Assembly: GCF_045679555.1 (NCBI RefSeq)
Contig: NC_092092.1
Coordinates: forward strand, 20,816,469-20,880,468
Direction: 5' to 3'
Origin: Salvelinus alpinus
Lineage: Eukaryota > Chordata > Actinopteri > Salmoniformes > Salmonidae
Length of the DNA: 64,000 bases
Both the position numbers and the translations under genes were made by a program. Under the pieces are notes generated by a model, which saw only the letters and a program-made list of their open reading frames with translations, ran no database searches and was not told the origin of the DNA. This document shows positions 12,792 through 31,859 of this stretch, in pieces (within the stretch, counting starts at the first letter, position 1; every line of letters begins with the position of its first letter).

Positions 12792-13932
12792 TCCAACACC
12801 AAATATTAATTAATATACTCATGTGTAAACACTTTACTTAGTAGCCAACTTGCTTGCACCAATCCCTTTGAATTAGAATAAAATACTGTGAAATACAAAC
12901 CCCTCCCCTCAATTAATTTCATCCATTAATTCTGATTACAGTAGCATTTACGTTTTACAGCATAATGCAGTACATTTTACGGTATTGTACTGTGTCATTA
13001 CAGAGTATTCACTTTGATACCATGTTTATATTACAATAAGTGTGCTGTAACATGAAATATAGAGTTATACTTGCCACTGAGCTGCCTGTAAGCTAGCGTC
13101 AAATTCACAGTAACCCCTTCACAGTGTACACACGGTTTTGTTTTAAATCTGCAATATCTGCAGGGTTTGACCATAAGTGGGCTTAAGCACTGTGTGTAGA
13201 ATTAGCATGCCCATAGTCCAGTATCAGAATAACTTTCCTTTAATAATAAACCAGTCAGAGTGAATGACTGACACAGCATTTCCCTTGGCACACTGAGTCT
13301 ACCCACTTTATATTATTCAAATGATGCCAGTCTTATCTTGGCCATAGCAGACTGGGAGAATAGACATGCAGGATCTCAGGACTGGAGAAAGCCTTCTCTC
13401 ACTCTCTCCTTCCCTCCCTTCTTCCCTCTTTCTTTCTCTCAGGCTGCTTTTAAAGGGAAACAATGGGAATAATACAAGTTCAAAAATAGACTGAGAACAG
13501 AAAGATTGTATTTGAGCCTTTGAAAATCCACAGAGATGTACTCTCAGCCTATTCAAATATTTGTGATGACTGATTAACATGACTACTGTTATACAGACAG
13601 CTAGGTCACCCTTGATACAAGTCAGTATTCAACGTCCATCCATGTCTGAGGACATCGGGAGATGATGTGGAAACCGGCCACAAGGGGCAACATTGAGCGC
13701 TGTTACCTTCAAGTAGGTTTCGGTTGTGGGTGGGCATAAGCACCTGCTTCTGATTCCAAAGGTTACAAGTTTAAATCCAGCGATAGAATGCTGTTTTTGA
13801 GATTTTTGTTTTAAACCTTTCCCAAACCTTAACCCTTACCTTTCAGACTTAATGCCTAAACTTAACCTTAAACACTTTGAAATTTGACGTTTGCAACAAC
13901 TTTGAAATGTGTTGTGTGAGAAACATGGATGA
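12792..13932. other. Intergenic; possible tRNA-like SINE remnant
   Basis: No gene. At about 13727-13790 a TGGGCATAAGCACCTGC box and GGTTACAAGTTTAAATCC box resemble a degenerate tRNA promoter pair, followed by CCTTAACCC-rich text; this may be a SINE remnant. A purine/pyrimidine-rich stretch (TCTCTC, CCTTCCCTCC) lies at 13397-13440. Confidence 0.3.
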
Positions 13933-13936
13933 ACGT

Positions 13937-15362
13937 TGTCGTGTCTTTGCTATCATTAAATTGAAGACTTATAGTTTATATCAAAGATTCCTGTAATTAG
14001 GGATTACGCGATCAACTGATTAATAACGTAACTAATTAACTATGAATTTTGGGGGCACCAGGGAAAGTAGTCAGATTACAAAGTTATAATTTCCCAATAT
14101 AACCTTTCAGATATTTTCATATCTGATCAATAGTCTTCTGATTAATGATTTATTTATTTTACCTCACGTTAGTCTCATTCCAAACGTCGTAAATTGTTGG
14201 TTATCTGCACGAACCCAGTCTTCACTATGAGTCATCCATACATCAATTGTCTTAAACCATTTATTTATTACTAACTAAGTAATTCACAGAAATGCATAAA
14301 CATACAAACAAACTTAAAATGGTTACATGAAATTATGGGAGAAATATGCCCTAGTGGGCTGAACCGGCATGGCGGCTTGTTAGACAAAGGGAAAATTGGG
14401 GGTCGACCAAGAAGTCACTACCGAGTTCATAATTATAACAATTGACATGCTAATCCTTTACACATGAACGCTCACTCATTCGGGAACAATTGCAATCAAT
14501 ATATATATATTTACGCTCAGTGTGTCGTCTTGATCGCTGGAGAAAAGTTAGTTTCTGTTGGAGAGATTCATCTGTCTCTGTCTTGGTTATTGTGGATAGT
14601 TCGTATAGTGACATTCGTTATAGAATGGATGTTTCGGCGGTTGTCTTTCTTCGCGTTCAATGATACCGAATTCCTAGCTGCAGACTAGTAGTCAATATCA
14701 AAGACTTGTTCTTATTCGTCTAAGAGTTTAACCACGTGGTATGGTTAAAGATTCAGCAATGGTACTTAACCTTCGTTCTCCTCCTATGGAGAAAAAACAT
14801 GGTCTACCGATAATTTCTCAGAGTTGGGTTTTTATTCGGATTGCAGAGAGGGGCTGTCCCAGGATGTCTGACCCAACTGGCTCAGGGGCGGGTCCTCGGA
14901 TTTAGTTCAAATCAAAAGGGATTTGTATTTTTCTTCATTAAACAGTCCAAAATCATATTACACAATTATACAAACAGTATCATACTCACTCATTCATTTT
15001 ATACAACACTCAGATGTAAACCTCATATCTGAGGTTATTATACAAACAGCGGTATGGTAATGTAGCCACACAGTCTCCCATGAGTTTCCCACGTGGTGAC
15101 AAACGGACATGTTAATAGTTGGAATCTTCACCGATCTTTTATACTTTTTCCGGAACATGAAATCTGTTCGTACCTCAAGCTCTGTGAGGTGGAAGAAATT
15201 TCCTTTGTCCTGAAAGTTTACTGTTTGGCCATGAGGAGATTCTCAGGAATTTACGACGTCTCTCTGTGACCACAGCATGGGTTGAAGGAGGAAAGGGGGA
15301 GGCAGGGAGTGGCAGGGAGAGGGGAATGGGCTTTATGTACCTAAACAGGCAACGTCATGACA
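13937..15362 (-). mobile_element. Solo LTR of an endogenous retroelement
   Basis: The block starts TGTCGTG and ends CATGACA, short inverted ends of the TG...CA type, and is flanked on both sides by ACGT (13933-13936 and 15363-15366), a 4-bp target duplication. Read on the minus strand it has a TATA-like word (TATAAAAG) near 15140 and an AATAAA near 14830, in the right order for U3-R-U5. No internal region follows, so it is most likely a solo LTR left by recombination. At 1426 bp it is long, with an unusually long U5. Family not determined. Confidence 0.8.
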
Positions 15363-15366
15363 ACGT

Positions 15367-16520
15367 CTAATTCTGACGTAAGACTGAGACCTAGTTGTAT
15401 ACAGTAGCCTACAGGTTTTATATAACGCAGTGCATTAGAATATGAATGATCATGTTTTATGCAGTTTATCCTAAGGAGCAAGGAAATATTGGTCCCTCTC
15501 ATATGCTAATCCACTGATAGGAACATTGATTGATCTCCTATAAAAACATTCTCAACATGATCACCAAGTTAATAGAGCAGCGCCTCAAGTAAAGAAAGAA
15601 AGAAAGAAAATTAAAATTGTATCTATCATGAGCACAGATGTCTAATCATAAATCAAGGCTATTATTTGTGTTTAATTGCACCCCATCATTTTTGTCCCTT
15701 ATTATAGCGGCGACCAGTGGCAAACCGTGATTATCAGACCTACTGTAGGCCTTCAACCTATGGTAAACAACCTACGGTAGCCTTATATCATAAAAAGAAA
15801 CACATAAAAATCAAAACAACCAGCTACACGATTTCTAGTTCACTCAACTTTGGGACAGGAAAGCTCTGCATGCATAGGCTGCATTACTGATATAGGCCTA
15901 TGCCAAAGTTGAATAAACTAGAAATCGTGTTGCAACTGGTTGCCTTAAATGTTTGTGTGATATTTTTTTAAAAAGTTGATGCAACTTCAATTGTTTTTAC
16001 AGTGATGCAGTAGCAGGTGTAATAAGCTGAATTTGCTGTACAACCTTAGTGTATATGTTTAATGTATGTCTAATTTGGATTTCCTGTTTTTCTTGGCCAT
16101 TGCAACACTAAATATGTCAATTAAAACATAGTTTTTGTATTGAATATTACCCTGAAATCCTAATTGCAATGAACACATTTGTATGGATATTATATGAATA
16201 TGACCTGTTTTACCCAATAAATATTTCTTATTTGGGTTGTAGTAGACCTATAACCTTGTGTAAACTGTATGTGTTCTGGCAGAAGTCCATTATTTTAATT
16301 GGCAATACACACCGCTGCGACTCATCTGCCGGACTAGGTTGCGGTGCGTGACACTGCGTGTGTTGCAAGCATTGGATTTTTTCAATATTTGTTGCTTTGC
16401 AATGCGGTAGGCTACCAGTAGTAATGGCCGCATTCACTTGATAGTTGGAACTAGGAAACGCAGAAATGTCAAACTTTCTAACTTGTTGTAGTTATACACG
16501 TGCCACGTTCAACCAGTTGA
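15367..16520. other. Intergenic, no gene seen
   Basis: Short AAAG run near 15595-15610. A pair of related words (CTAGAAATCGTG near 15910 and its inverse near 15828) frames a weak inverted repeat at about 15820-15930. Otherwise nothing recognisable. Confidence 0.4.
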
Positions 16521-16710
16521 CAGGGGTGTCAAACTAATTCAACAGAGGGCCGCGTTTCTGCAGGTTTTTGTTTTTTCCTTCCAATTAAGACCTACACAAC
16601 CAGGTGAGGGTAGATCCTTATTAATTAGTGATCTTAATTCGTCAATCACGCAGGGTGGAGCAAAAACCTGCAGACACTCCTCGCTCCTTGGAATGAGTTT
16701 GACACATGTG
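16521..16710. mobile_element. hAT-type MITE
   Basis: Ends are inverted copies: GGGTGTCAAACTAATTC on the left and GAATGAGTTTGACAC on the right. Further in, CTGCAGGTTTTTG and CAAAAACCTGCAG are also paired. It is a 190-bp palindromic, non-coding element of a type frequent in teleosts, with ends like those of the element at 21811-22142. Confidence 0.65.
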
Positions 16711-17389
16711 AGTTTGCAAGTAGGAAATGTCTGAGTTTCCTAGTTCCCGAAAGGAAGTGAGCGCTGCATAAACCACAGAATGAGTTGTTAATGTGTAGCG
16801 TGATTCCGTTTTTTTTATACAGACTAAGTCAAACGTACCATACAGCAATAACCTGTGTGCACACAGCGTATGAATTGGCAGCATCACACGCGCTGGAAAA
16901 TCTCCAGCCCACTTTTCAGATCTGCGTGGCTGTGGTAATGCCGCGTTCGAATGCTAGTCAGAACTAGAAAACTAAAATGTTCGACTTGCTAACCTAGGTG
17001 AAAGAATCGGATCCCGAGTTTATCAGAATCAACCAATAGGAAGCTGTACGCAAATAACTTACGTTCATTTTAACTCTGAGGTTCCAAGTTTCCAATAGTA
17101 CATGAACGCAACAATGGTGCGCTCAAGACAACAACCTTGATCACACCGACAACAATTGTGCATTTTGATTTTGGTACACCAGAAGTACATACATTTCCAA
17201 TGGAACGCTGTGCTTGCATAGCAGACACAGTTGTAGTGAGTTCTGTGTGGTGCACACGTTGGATTTATCGATGCGTACATGGCTTGATAGAAATGGTAGC
17301 AGAAGGTGAACGCTGAACTTTTCTTGCACACATCCAGATGATGCTGCGTACCATTTTGTGTAATGACACTATCGAGATGATCAGGCATG

Positions 17390-17840
17390 AACTCCGAACT
17401 AGGACATCTCCGACCTCCGACTTCAGTGCATTCAAGAGAACTGGGAACTCGGGAAAAAACGAGCGCCGACTGGGAAAATCTTTGACAGTCATCCAACTCG
17501 GAATTTCAAGTCGGAAACTCGGGCATCGTGGTGCTGTCAAGACAACTGGGAACAAAAGGTCAAATCCTGACGTCATTGATTTTCAGGTCGGAAAGTCAGA
17601 AATCTAGAAAGATGCTTGAGTTAGATGACCATCGGAGCTCCGTTTTCGAGTTCCCAGTTGTCTTGAACGCAATGAAGTCTAAAAGCCGGATATTTCCCAG
17701 TTCCGAGTCCCCAGTTGCTTTGAACGCGGCATCCTAGTGTTACGACTTTTCCGACCTGAAGATCACTGACGTCACGATTTTTCACATTCTGAGCTCGTTT
17801 TTTCCGAGGTCCCAGTTGTCATGAACGCACCATCAATTCC
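17390..17840. mobile_element. Palindromic MITE(s), Harbinger-like
   Basis: Repeated alternation of AACTGGGAACTCGGG-like words with their inverse GAGTTCCCAGTTGTC, plus TTGAACGC at the ends. Related text begins already near 16940, so more than one copy may be nested. Lies about 1.2 kb upstream of the pcgf5 start codon. Class assignment rests on texture only. Confidence 0.55.
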
Positions 17841-23963
<6,123 letters not shown>

Positions 23964-25430
23964 ACAAAGCCCTTGAGAAGCCTTCATCGACAAATAAAAG
24001 CAATGACTGGATGTGCATCAAACTGAGGCCAGGGACTCATCCTTCCCAACATTTTTGAACTTTTGTTTAATTTTGTTGTGTCCTTCATTGTTGAACATTC
24101 CGTGCTCTTGGCCAAAGTGATCTTCAAGACAAGTAACTAGCGAGACAAGCTTAGCTGAAACATAGATGTATGAATGTATCCAAATGGTATTTATTAGCCA
24201 GGTACTCGGGTATCCTGGTAACCCAGCCAATGACAAGGATTGACCTGCATCTACATGATGAATACAAGTTGGTGTGGACAGAAAATTAAATGGAAAGAAG
24301 AATAGGTAGGAATCAAGCAACTCCAAGGCCTTCCAACAGATGCCTGACTGTTTCAACAAGAAAAGTAACATTAAAAAAATAAAATAATTTAAGCCATTTT
24401 CTTCTCTTTATAAAATGCACATAACATATCCACAGATTTGCCCACAATCAATCAATTGACCGAGCACCTTAATGTTGCCAAAAGGTTTCAGAGTCTAAAC
24501 CGAAGCTCATTCTTCTTCATTCTGTCCCATGCTCAGTTATTATAACCAGTCTGACATGTTGCTGAAATCAACAAGCACTCTCTGGAAGAGGCTCGGGAGC
24601 CTGCGTGATGGGAAGAGAAACGTTAAGCCTCTTTTTAACAAACACACACAAATACACACACTCACTCAACCCAAACTGCAGTGTGATTACCCTGGCTCCT
24701 GCCAATCTCAGACCTGCACTAATAGCTTTTTTGGCACCGGTCAGAGTGACCAGGTATTACATTTAGTTTTTCAGATTAATCTTAGTATCTCTCTAGCCTA
24801 AAAAGATACCATCTTACATGTTTTGAAGGGAAACCAGTGGTGTGTACATTTCATATTGTTACTAGAACTTTGATCTATAAATGTGTTTTTTGAAGTACAC
24901 GACATTACAACACGGTAGTACGAGATATGAATTATGCCAAATATGGATCTTTGATCACAGAATAGTATTGGGCACTGTAAGAACTGGTTGGCATAAGGCT
25001 TATTGTATTAGCGTTGAGGTGTAGTGTACTGAAGCTGACTTTCACAGTGATTCAGTATAGAGAGTATACAGTGTCTGCTTCATTACCTAGTCATCTCAAG
25101 TTTAGCCTTTTAAACTGTAATCTATGTTGATGTGATTTATATGTGAAAACCATTGAGGTGTGTTCCTTGCAGTGAAGCCAACCTGTCCTTGTGCTGACAA
25201 GGAAAATGTGTATTTTTTTACATTTTTTTGAAGACAGAAAAGGAAACATGTACATATTCTTATGGTTAAAGTTTTATGCTGCTTAGAGTAATATATTATA
25301 TTTTTAAATGTACCCATGCCTGAGAATCATTCTTGAGATATTAGAGCTGTAGAAATATTGTTCATATCTGTACTTGATTTATAATAATTATTCATTAATA
25401 AATTAAATGTTTTTATTTTACCAACTGTCT
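23964..25430 (+). other. Probable pcgf5 3' untranslated region
   Basis: No other gene is seen. An AATAAA at 25397-25402, followed by a T-rich stretch, is the best-placed polyadenylation signal and would give a 3' UTR of about 1.4 kb; a long 3' UTR is plausible for this gene, but no transcript evidence is available here. Confidence 0.4.
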
Positions 25431-26879
25431 ATTGACTTAACTGCCATTGATGAGACTGTTTTTTGGTTTGCTTGGGCTTTATCCTAAGTCAGGATAAAGG
25501 CCTAAAGCTTTAACCAATATTCATGTTTGCATCCTTGTCAAATTAGCAACTTTTTCTTTCTAGCTAGTATTCTGTTTGCTCCTATGAACTTTGTTTTATA
25601 GGTTCATTACAAAGTGATCCTGCCTCCTGCCCAAACTGTTTGGACCAGTTGTAACGAGGATGATTTCCCTGGTATGTTTATCTGACTGGACAGGCAGGAG
25701 GATAGTGTTTCTAGATGCGAAAAGCAGTCAGTATGTGAAATACATCTGCCCAACTGGAGAGAAGAACGGGGTAGGAATGCACACACAGATGCTTCTCTCT
25801 CTCTATGTTTGTCCCTTCAGCTTTCCCTGTATGCTTATTTGGGAGCTTTTAAGGTTAGATACTGTATACATGTATGTAGGCCAGAGTTCCCTACAGGTTT
25901 CATACTGTACGTACTGTACATTCACTCACTCATACCAGCATTTGGGTCTGAAGGATTTAGGGCACATTGACTAAGATGTCTCGAGTCAAAAAAATACAAT
26001 TTCTTTTGTAACTTTGTTTTTATTTTGGTGTTACAAAACTAAAATGTGACCTTAATATATTAAACATAATTGAGATCTCATGAGTTCTGTGATTTAACTG
26101 ACAACCTGATGACATCTGAGCTCATCGTTTGGATGAAAAATAGAGTGATGCCGTGAAGTCCAGTGCTCCGAGGGGTCTATGATATTTTTATACTGTTTGC
26201 AGCAGACTGACTGGCTCCCAAAGTTCACATGGGGCTCTGGAGAGTTGGTACATTTTAGGGAAGGAGTTTCGTGGGGCTTATATACTGAGTAAACACTGAC
26301 AGATGCAACAATATCCCTTCTGTCTCAGGATGTTCCGTCTCTCACAAACACGCATCATGTTCTGTGAAGAACTGCCATGACATGAAACGAGAACTCTCCA
26401 TCATTACAGTTCTTCATTTTGGTTAGTTTTTTTGTGCAGAGATGTTGATTTTGATCATGTAAAGTAAACATGGAGGAAAATTAATGTATTTGAGAACAAT
26501 ACATTCACACTCTTTTTCATCTGTTGCTATATTGTGTAATAACAGGTGAGAGAAGAAACTTGCAGGTATTTTGGTGGGTCAACAGTTCGAGAATGACTAA
26601 ATATCAGAATGAGTCGTTGAATACGCCTGTCACTAAAAACTGTTGGAGTAGCACAGAGGGGCAAATTAGTACCCGCCACTTTAAGGGGGCTTAGTTATAA
26701 TTTGACTGGTATGTTGGGCTGGATGTCTAGTTGGGTTGCCTTGTTGTTATCCTGGCTGGTCACACAACTTCTTATTGAGTGGATTGCTCTATGTTGCATC
26801 ATCCTTCCCGTCTGCTGTTGCTTGATTCTTTTGTCAGACCGATTGTGGGCTGTGTATGTAAAGGTAATATACGGTATTA
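25431..26879. other. Intergenic, no recognised gene
   Basis: Two short stretches look like exons (25612-25672 and about 25695-25769, each bounded by AG and GT), but their translation matches no family I know and no continuing exons are found. Confidence 0.35.
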
Positions 26880-28075
26880 GCCAAAACAGATTTTGTTGTG
26901 TTACTAAATGGGATTAAAATGTATTTAATTGTGAATTTTTTTGTCATTGATCAAATACTCCATAATGTCAAAGTGAAAATTATAATTATACAAATGTTTA
27001 AATATTGACAAACAAAAATGCATAACTAAAATATAGTTGTTTTGCAGTATTCACCCCCTGTGTTTAGGCAAGTACATTTTGGCTTAATAAATCACAAGTT
27101 ACATGGACTTATATGGAAATAATAGGGATTGACATGATTTTGGAATGACTACCCCTTCCTCTGTCCCCCATACATACAACATCTGTAAGGTCTCTGTCAA
27201 GTATTGAATTTCAAGCACGGATTCAACTACAAAGACCAGGGAGCTTTTTGAAAGCCTCATAAAGAAGGGCAGTGATTGGTAGATGAGTAACAATAACAAA
27301 TCAGACATTGAATATCTCTTTAAGCATGGTAATGTTAAACTTTTTGGTCTAAATGCAAAGCCTAATGTTAGAGGCAAATCCAACACATCACTGAGTAACT
27401 GCCTCCTTATTTTCAAGCATGGTGGTGGATGCATCGTGTTATGGGTATGCTTGACATTGGCAAAGACTGGGGAGTTTTTCAGGATACAAAGAAATGGAAT
27501 GGAGCTAAGCACAGGCAAAATCCTAGAGGAGAACCTGCTTCAGTCTGCTTTACACCAGACACCAGAGAGGAATTCACCTTTCAGCAGGACAATAACCTGT
27601 AACAAAAGGCCACATTTTGTTGCGTACGAAGAAGACAGTGAATGTTTGAGAGGCCAAGTTAGTTTTGACTTAAATATGCTTGAAAATATATGGCAAGACA
27701 TGAAAATTGCTGTCTAGCCATGACCCCCAAAACTCTGACAGAGGTAGAAGAACAAAAATAAAAAAGAATGTGCAAATATTGCACAAGCCAGGTGTGCAAA
27801 GCTCTTAGAGACTAACCGAAGAACCCTCACAGCTATAATCGCTGCCAAAGGTGTTTCTAACATGTATTGACTCATGGGGGGTGAATACTTACATCTAATC
27901 AAGTTATAATTTTTCACAACTTTTTAAGAAATGTAAGGATTTTTCCTCCCCATTTTCATTAGAGTATTTTGTGTCGATCATTGACAAAATAAATTACAAC
28001 TAAATTCCTTTTATTCCCTCTTTGTAACACAATAAAATGTGAATAAAAAGGTGAATACTTGTGATAGCCACTGTC
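26880..28075 (+). mobile_element. Decayed Tc1-like transposon, internally deleted
   Basis: Imperfect inverted ends are visible: GTTGTGTTAC...ATTAAAATG near 26895 mirrors CATTTTATTGTGTTAC near 28026, and both sides contain the GTCATTGATCAAAT/GATCATTGACAAA pair. Inside, transposase text survives between about 27150 and 27860 (for example the frame at 27283-27717, with QRNGMELSTGKILEENLLQS), but the N-terminal and central parts are missing and stops are frequent. Old, dead copy of a family different from those near 2.2 and 10 kb. Confidence 0.75.
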
Positions 28076-29139
28076 TGTGGCTGCTTCTGATGGATCATGA
28101 CTACCAAAGACATGTTGTCATGCTATCCTTATGCTAGCCATATATAAACAAAGTTAACATTAGTTAAATGACCTATGATCTCAATTGTCCTGTGATCATA
28201 AGGTCATATGTTCGGTTACCGTCCTGACAAGTCATCATCGGCCAAGAGTAATAGTATCTTATTAGGAGACCAAGATGGCAGACAGTCCTCATAGGAACTC
28301 TAAATATGGAACTAATAACAGCACTGACTGTCATTCACACTTTGATTGCTGACCTCGCCTGAGGATGACATCACCCTGTGGAGCAAGTACTCCATTTATA
28401 TGCCTTAGGGGATGTCATCACCCTTCATGGGCTTCAAAAGAATGATAGAGAGCCCCCCTGACATGTTGTACAGTATGATATAGGTCAAAGTTCAAACACA
28501 CATCGCTCAGGGTACAGGGCGCAAGGCCATCAATGACAGCTGACGGTCAGTACGGGTCTGGCGAGACAAAGACGCTTCCAAGATGATGTCGCCCGTAAGA
28601 TGATAGTTTCACCCTATCGCTCACCAGCCCAGAGCCAGTTATGACACGTCTCAGTGCCTATTGTGTGACATCGATGACATATGCCAGCTGATGTAGGCAA
28701 ACAGCTGAAAGAGTACTCTCCACTTACAAGGATGTATTATCACTACTGGGACCTTCTGGGGCCGTCTCCAATGCCTTCATAAGTCAAGCCACCCGTAGGG
28801 AGACAGACACTGTGACAGAAATGACTTTTCTCTGAGGTAGACTAAATGAGTCTGTAATGTAGATGTTGCACAAATCTAATCCTAAAGTCCCTTTCTCTCA
28901 CCTTGACTCCTCCTCAGCTTTAAGCCACCACGAGCAGGTGTGAGTGTGTGTGTTTATATGCAAGAGACAGACAGGTGTGTCTCTGAAATAGAAGGGTGAC
29001 GTAAGGCTCTGAGAGGCAGAGCCGAGGTACAACATGTCGACATGGTAATGGTAGTGTGTGTGGGTTTGTATTGTATGTTGAGTGTGAGAAAAGATGAATG
29101 TGTGTTTATCTATGTCTATGACTCTAGTCACTCAAGTCA
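28076..29139. other. Intergenic, no gene seen
   Basis: Unique-looking sequence with a short GT-rich patch near 28940-28960. Nothing coding recognised. Confidence 0.4.
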
Positions 29140-29605
29140 TAGACTGTTTTCTCTGCTACCGCACAGCAAGCGGTACCAGGGTGCCAAGTCTAGGACCAAA
29201 ATGCTCCTTAACAGCTTCTACCCCCAAGCCATAAGACTGCTGAACAATTAATCAAATGGTCACTGGACTATTTACATTGATCCCACCCCTCCATTTGTTT
29301 TGATAAACTGCTGCTACTCACTGTTTATTATCTATGCATAGTCACTTCAACCCTACCGTGTACAAATTACCTCAACTAACCTGTACACCCGCACACTGAC
29401 TCGGTACCGGTGCCCCCTGTATATAACCTCGTTATTGTTATTTTATTGTGTTACTTTTTATTATTTTTTACTTTAGTTTATTTGGTAAATATTTTCTTAA
29501 CTCTTCTTGAACTGCACTGTTGGTTAAGGGCTTGTAAGTTAACATTTCACGGTAAGGTCTACACTTGTTGTATTCGAGCATGTGACGAATAAAGTTTGAT
29601 TTGAC
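29140..29605 (+). mobile_element. 3' end of an L2/CR1/Rex-type LINE
   Basis: The last codons of an ORF2 are recognisable (RYQGAKSRTKMLLNSFYPQA, then IRLLNN and a stop at 29249-29251). A 3' UTR of some 350 bp follows, ending in AATAAAGTTTGATTTGA. 5'-truncated copy, as is usual for LINEs. Confidence 0.75.
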
Positions 29606-30743
29606 TAGAGTGCGTGTTGTACATACACATACTTTATGTACAGACATGTGAGTCTATGTGGCTGTATGTTCCTGTGAGGAGGGGCTAGTGCATAAGGCCT
29701 GATTATGGATATCTTTGGCTCGGACGTCTGACGCCTGACATGAGGTCATTTTCTTGGTTGATGTGGGACTGGGAGGTTGGTTTATTTACGATCTTCCTTA
29801 ACCCGTTCATTTATTTGCATCTACAACCCTTAGATTTAGCTTCACAGGGAAGTGTTTTACCATTTTCTTTTCAAGTCACCTAGGGCTACAAGTAGAACAA
29901 AACTAAATTTGACATAAACAGTTGCATTCATGAGTTTTATTGACAAATGTCAATAAAAAAAAGAAGATCCAACAAAGCAAAATACGGGGGAAAAATGAAT
30001 TTATATGAATGTGTAAGTACAGAAATGTTTTCTCTGGGAAATTATTATTATTATCCAACTAGTCAGTGACAACTGTTTGGAGTTTGTGAGCAACTTTTTG
30101 TGAATGTATTACAGTATTATAGACACTATGTCCTTGGATTTCCTATGATCTTCTATGAAGAATATAATATTTTCCAAAGACTCTTGTGTGGCTTGTGAAT
30201 GTCATAGAGCAAAACATGTTAAATGTGTAGAACCATGTAAACACGTGCACAATCTCAGCAAGTATGCATGTGTCTGTCTGGTGCATGTATTTGTATCTTG
30301 TGCACATGCTTCCGGTGATAGAAATGTGAATGCACTACCAGGGCATTAAAAAGTTGATGTATTTATACTTTCCTGTGGGAATATTGTCTCACATTCCTAC
30401 TGCCAAAAGGACCAACTGCATGGATAACCAGTAAAGTATGTTAAAACGATCATTTTATTCAACATTCTGGCTTTTAGAGATCGTGAGAGGAAACTTTCCT
30501 GATTCAAACGTTAATTTCTACCCGACGCAGAATTCTATGCAATTCACCGTTGGGTTTCCAGGCAAGTGTATTGAAAGCATATAAAGCTAAGCATCTACAG
30601 ATCCTACAGAAAAATGTCTCAATTCATAAGGACACAAATACCGGAACAGTAACGCACGATCCAGCCCCATCATTGGCCAAAAGCACATAAAAAAACTGTT
30701 TACCAGATCAGAGGGGAGCCAGCCACCACAAGCAAGGTTAATT
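29606..30743. other. Intergenic, no gene seen
   Basis: AT-rich sequence with no recognised gene or element. Confidence 0.4.
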
Positions 30744-31555
30744 TACGCTTCGAACACACCGACTGTGTCATTTCGTTTCGATACACCAGAAGTACATTCA
30801 TTTCCAATGGAACGCTGCATTTGCCTTGCAGCATTGCGTTGCAGAGGCAGTTGCAGTGCGTTCTGTGTGGTGCATACGTTCGATAAATCGAACGTATGCA
30901 TCAAATTGTATGAGTGGACTTGACAGAAAGTAGCAAAATATGAATGTCGTTTTTTTTTTGCATACACATTCAGTAAAAATTTGTGATTACATAAAAACAG
31001 TTTGATTACATAATTTCTTTACATTTTTTATAAATTTATTTGCCAAGTATATTATTTATTCGATGACATCCTCAAATTAATTGTGAGAGCCTATAATATA
31101 ATTTCCCTCAAATGCAGTTTTGGAGCGAAATGCAATAATAAATAGTAAAGATAGGCAGAGTAGGCTCTTTCAACAATGAGACCAACGTTGAGGAAGGTGG
31201 TCTTGATCGCGCTGTTGGGCCGGGACCAGCCCCGCCGAAAGCGCAGGTCTGTGTGGGTCTGCTAGCTAACGCTAACTAGCCATATCTAGCACAAGCTCAC
31301 TACTAAACTGACCTGGCAATCCTACTATCGTGGACACTTGTCTCCAAGCAGCATTTTGTGTGTTTATGTCCCTGTAGCTGTCAGCAGTTGTGTCAAAAAG
31401 ACACGGTTTTGAAGATACTGCGAAAATTATTCTCTCCTCCATGTGTCCAACCGCATGCGACCATTTGCAAAAGGTACATGCATCAGTATAGTTGCCTAGC
31501 TGCGCAAAATGTTATGCAGCAGTGATGCAATGACACAGTCGGTGTGTGCGAAGCG
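30744..31555. mobile_element. Non-autonomous DNA element with inverted ends
   Basis: The left end ACGCTTCGAACACACCGACT plus GTGTCATT recurs inverted on the right as AATGACAC then AGTCGGTGTGTGCGAAGCGT (one mismatch in about 28). The 800 bp between encode nothing recognisable. The left 200 bp are related to 17110-17330, so the family is dispersed. Superfamily not determined. Confidence 0.7.
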
Positions 31556-31859
31556 TTACTCAAATGGCATAATATACTGTCAACAAATATTACACTTCTC
31601 CCAATTATATAAGCTAGCTACTGCTCTCTGCTGGACGAAAATGGAAAAGAACACTAACGTGTTGTTAGACCCATGTAGTCATTAGAACAACTTAAATGTC
31701 CTCAGTTATTTACAATGTCCTCAGTTACTTTGCAAAACCTTTACTAAAATACTCTATACAAATCAAACATCAAGCTTTTAATTGACAGAAATGTACATCA
31801 ACAAGACTGTTCCCGTAAAATGTAAACATCATTCCATACTCACTGCATTAAAAAACAAA
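31556..31859. other. Intergenic, no gene seen
   Basis: Short stretch between two elements, AT-rich, nothing recognised. Confidence 0.35.

Noticed and set aside
25612..25769. Two AG...GT bounded open stretches downstream of pcgf5
   Set aside because: No family resemblance, and no consistent continuing exons; likely chance.
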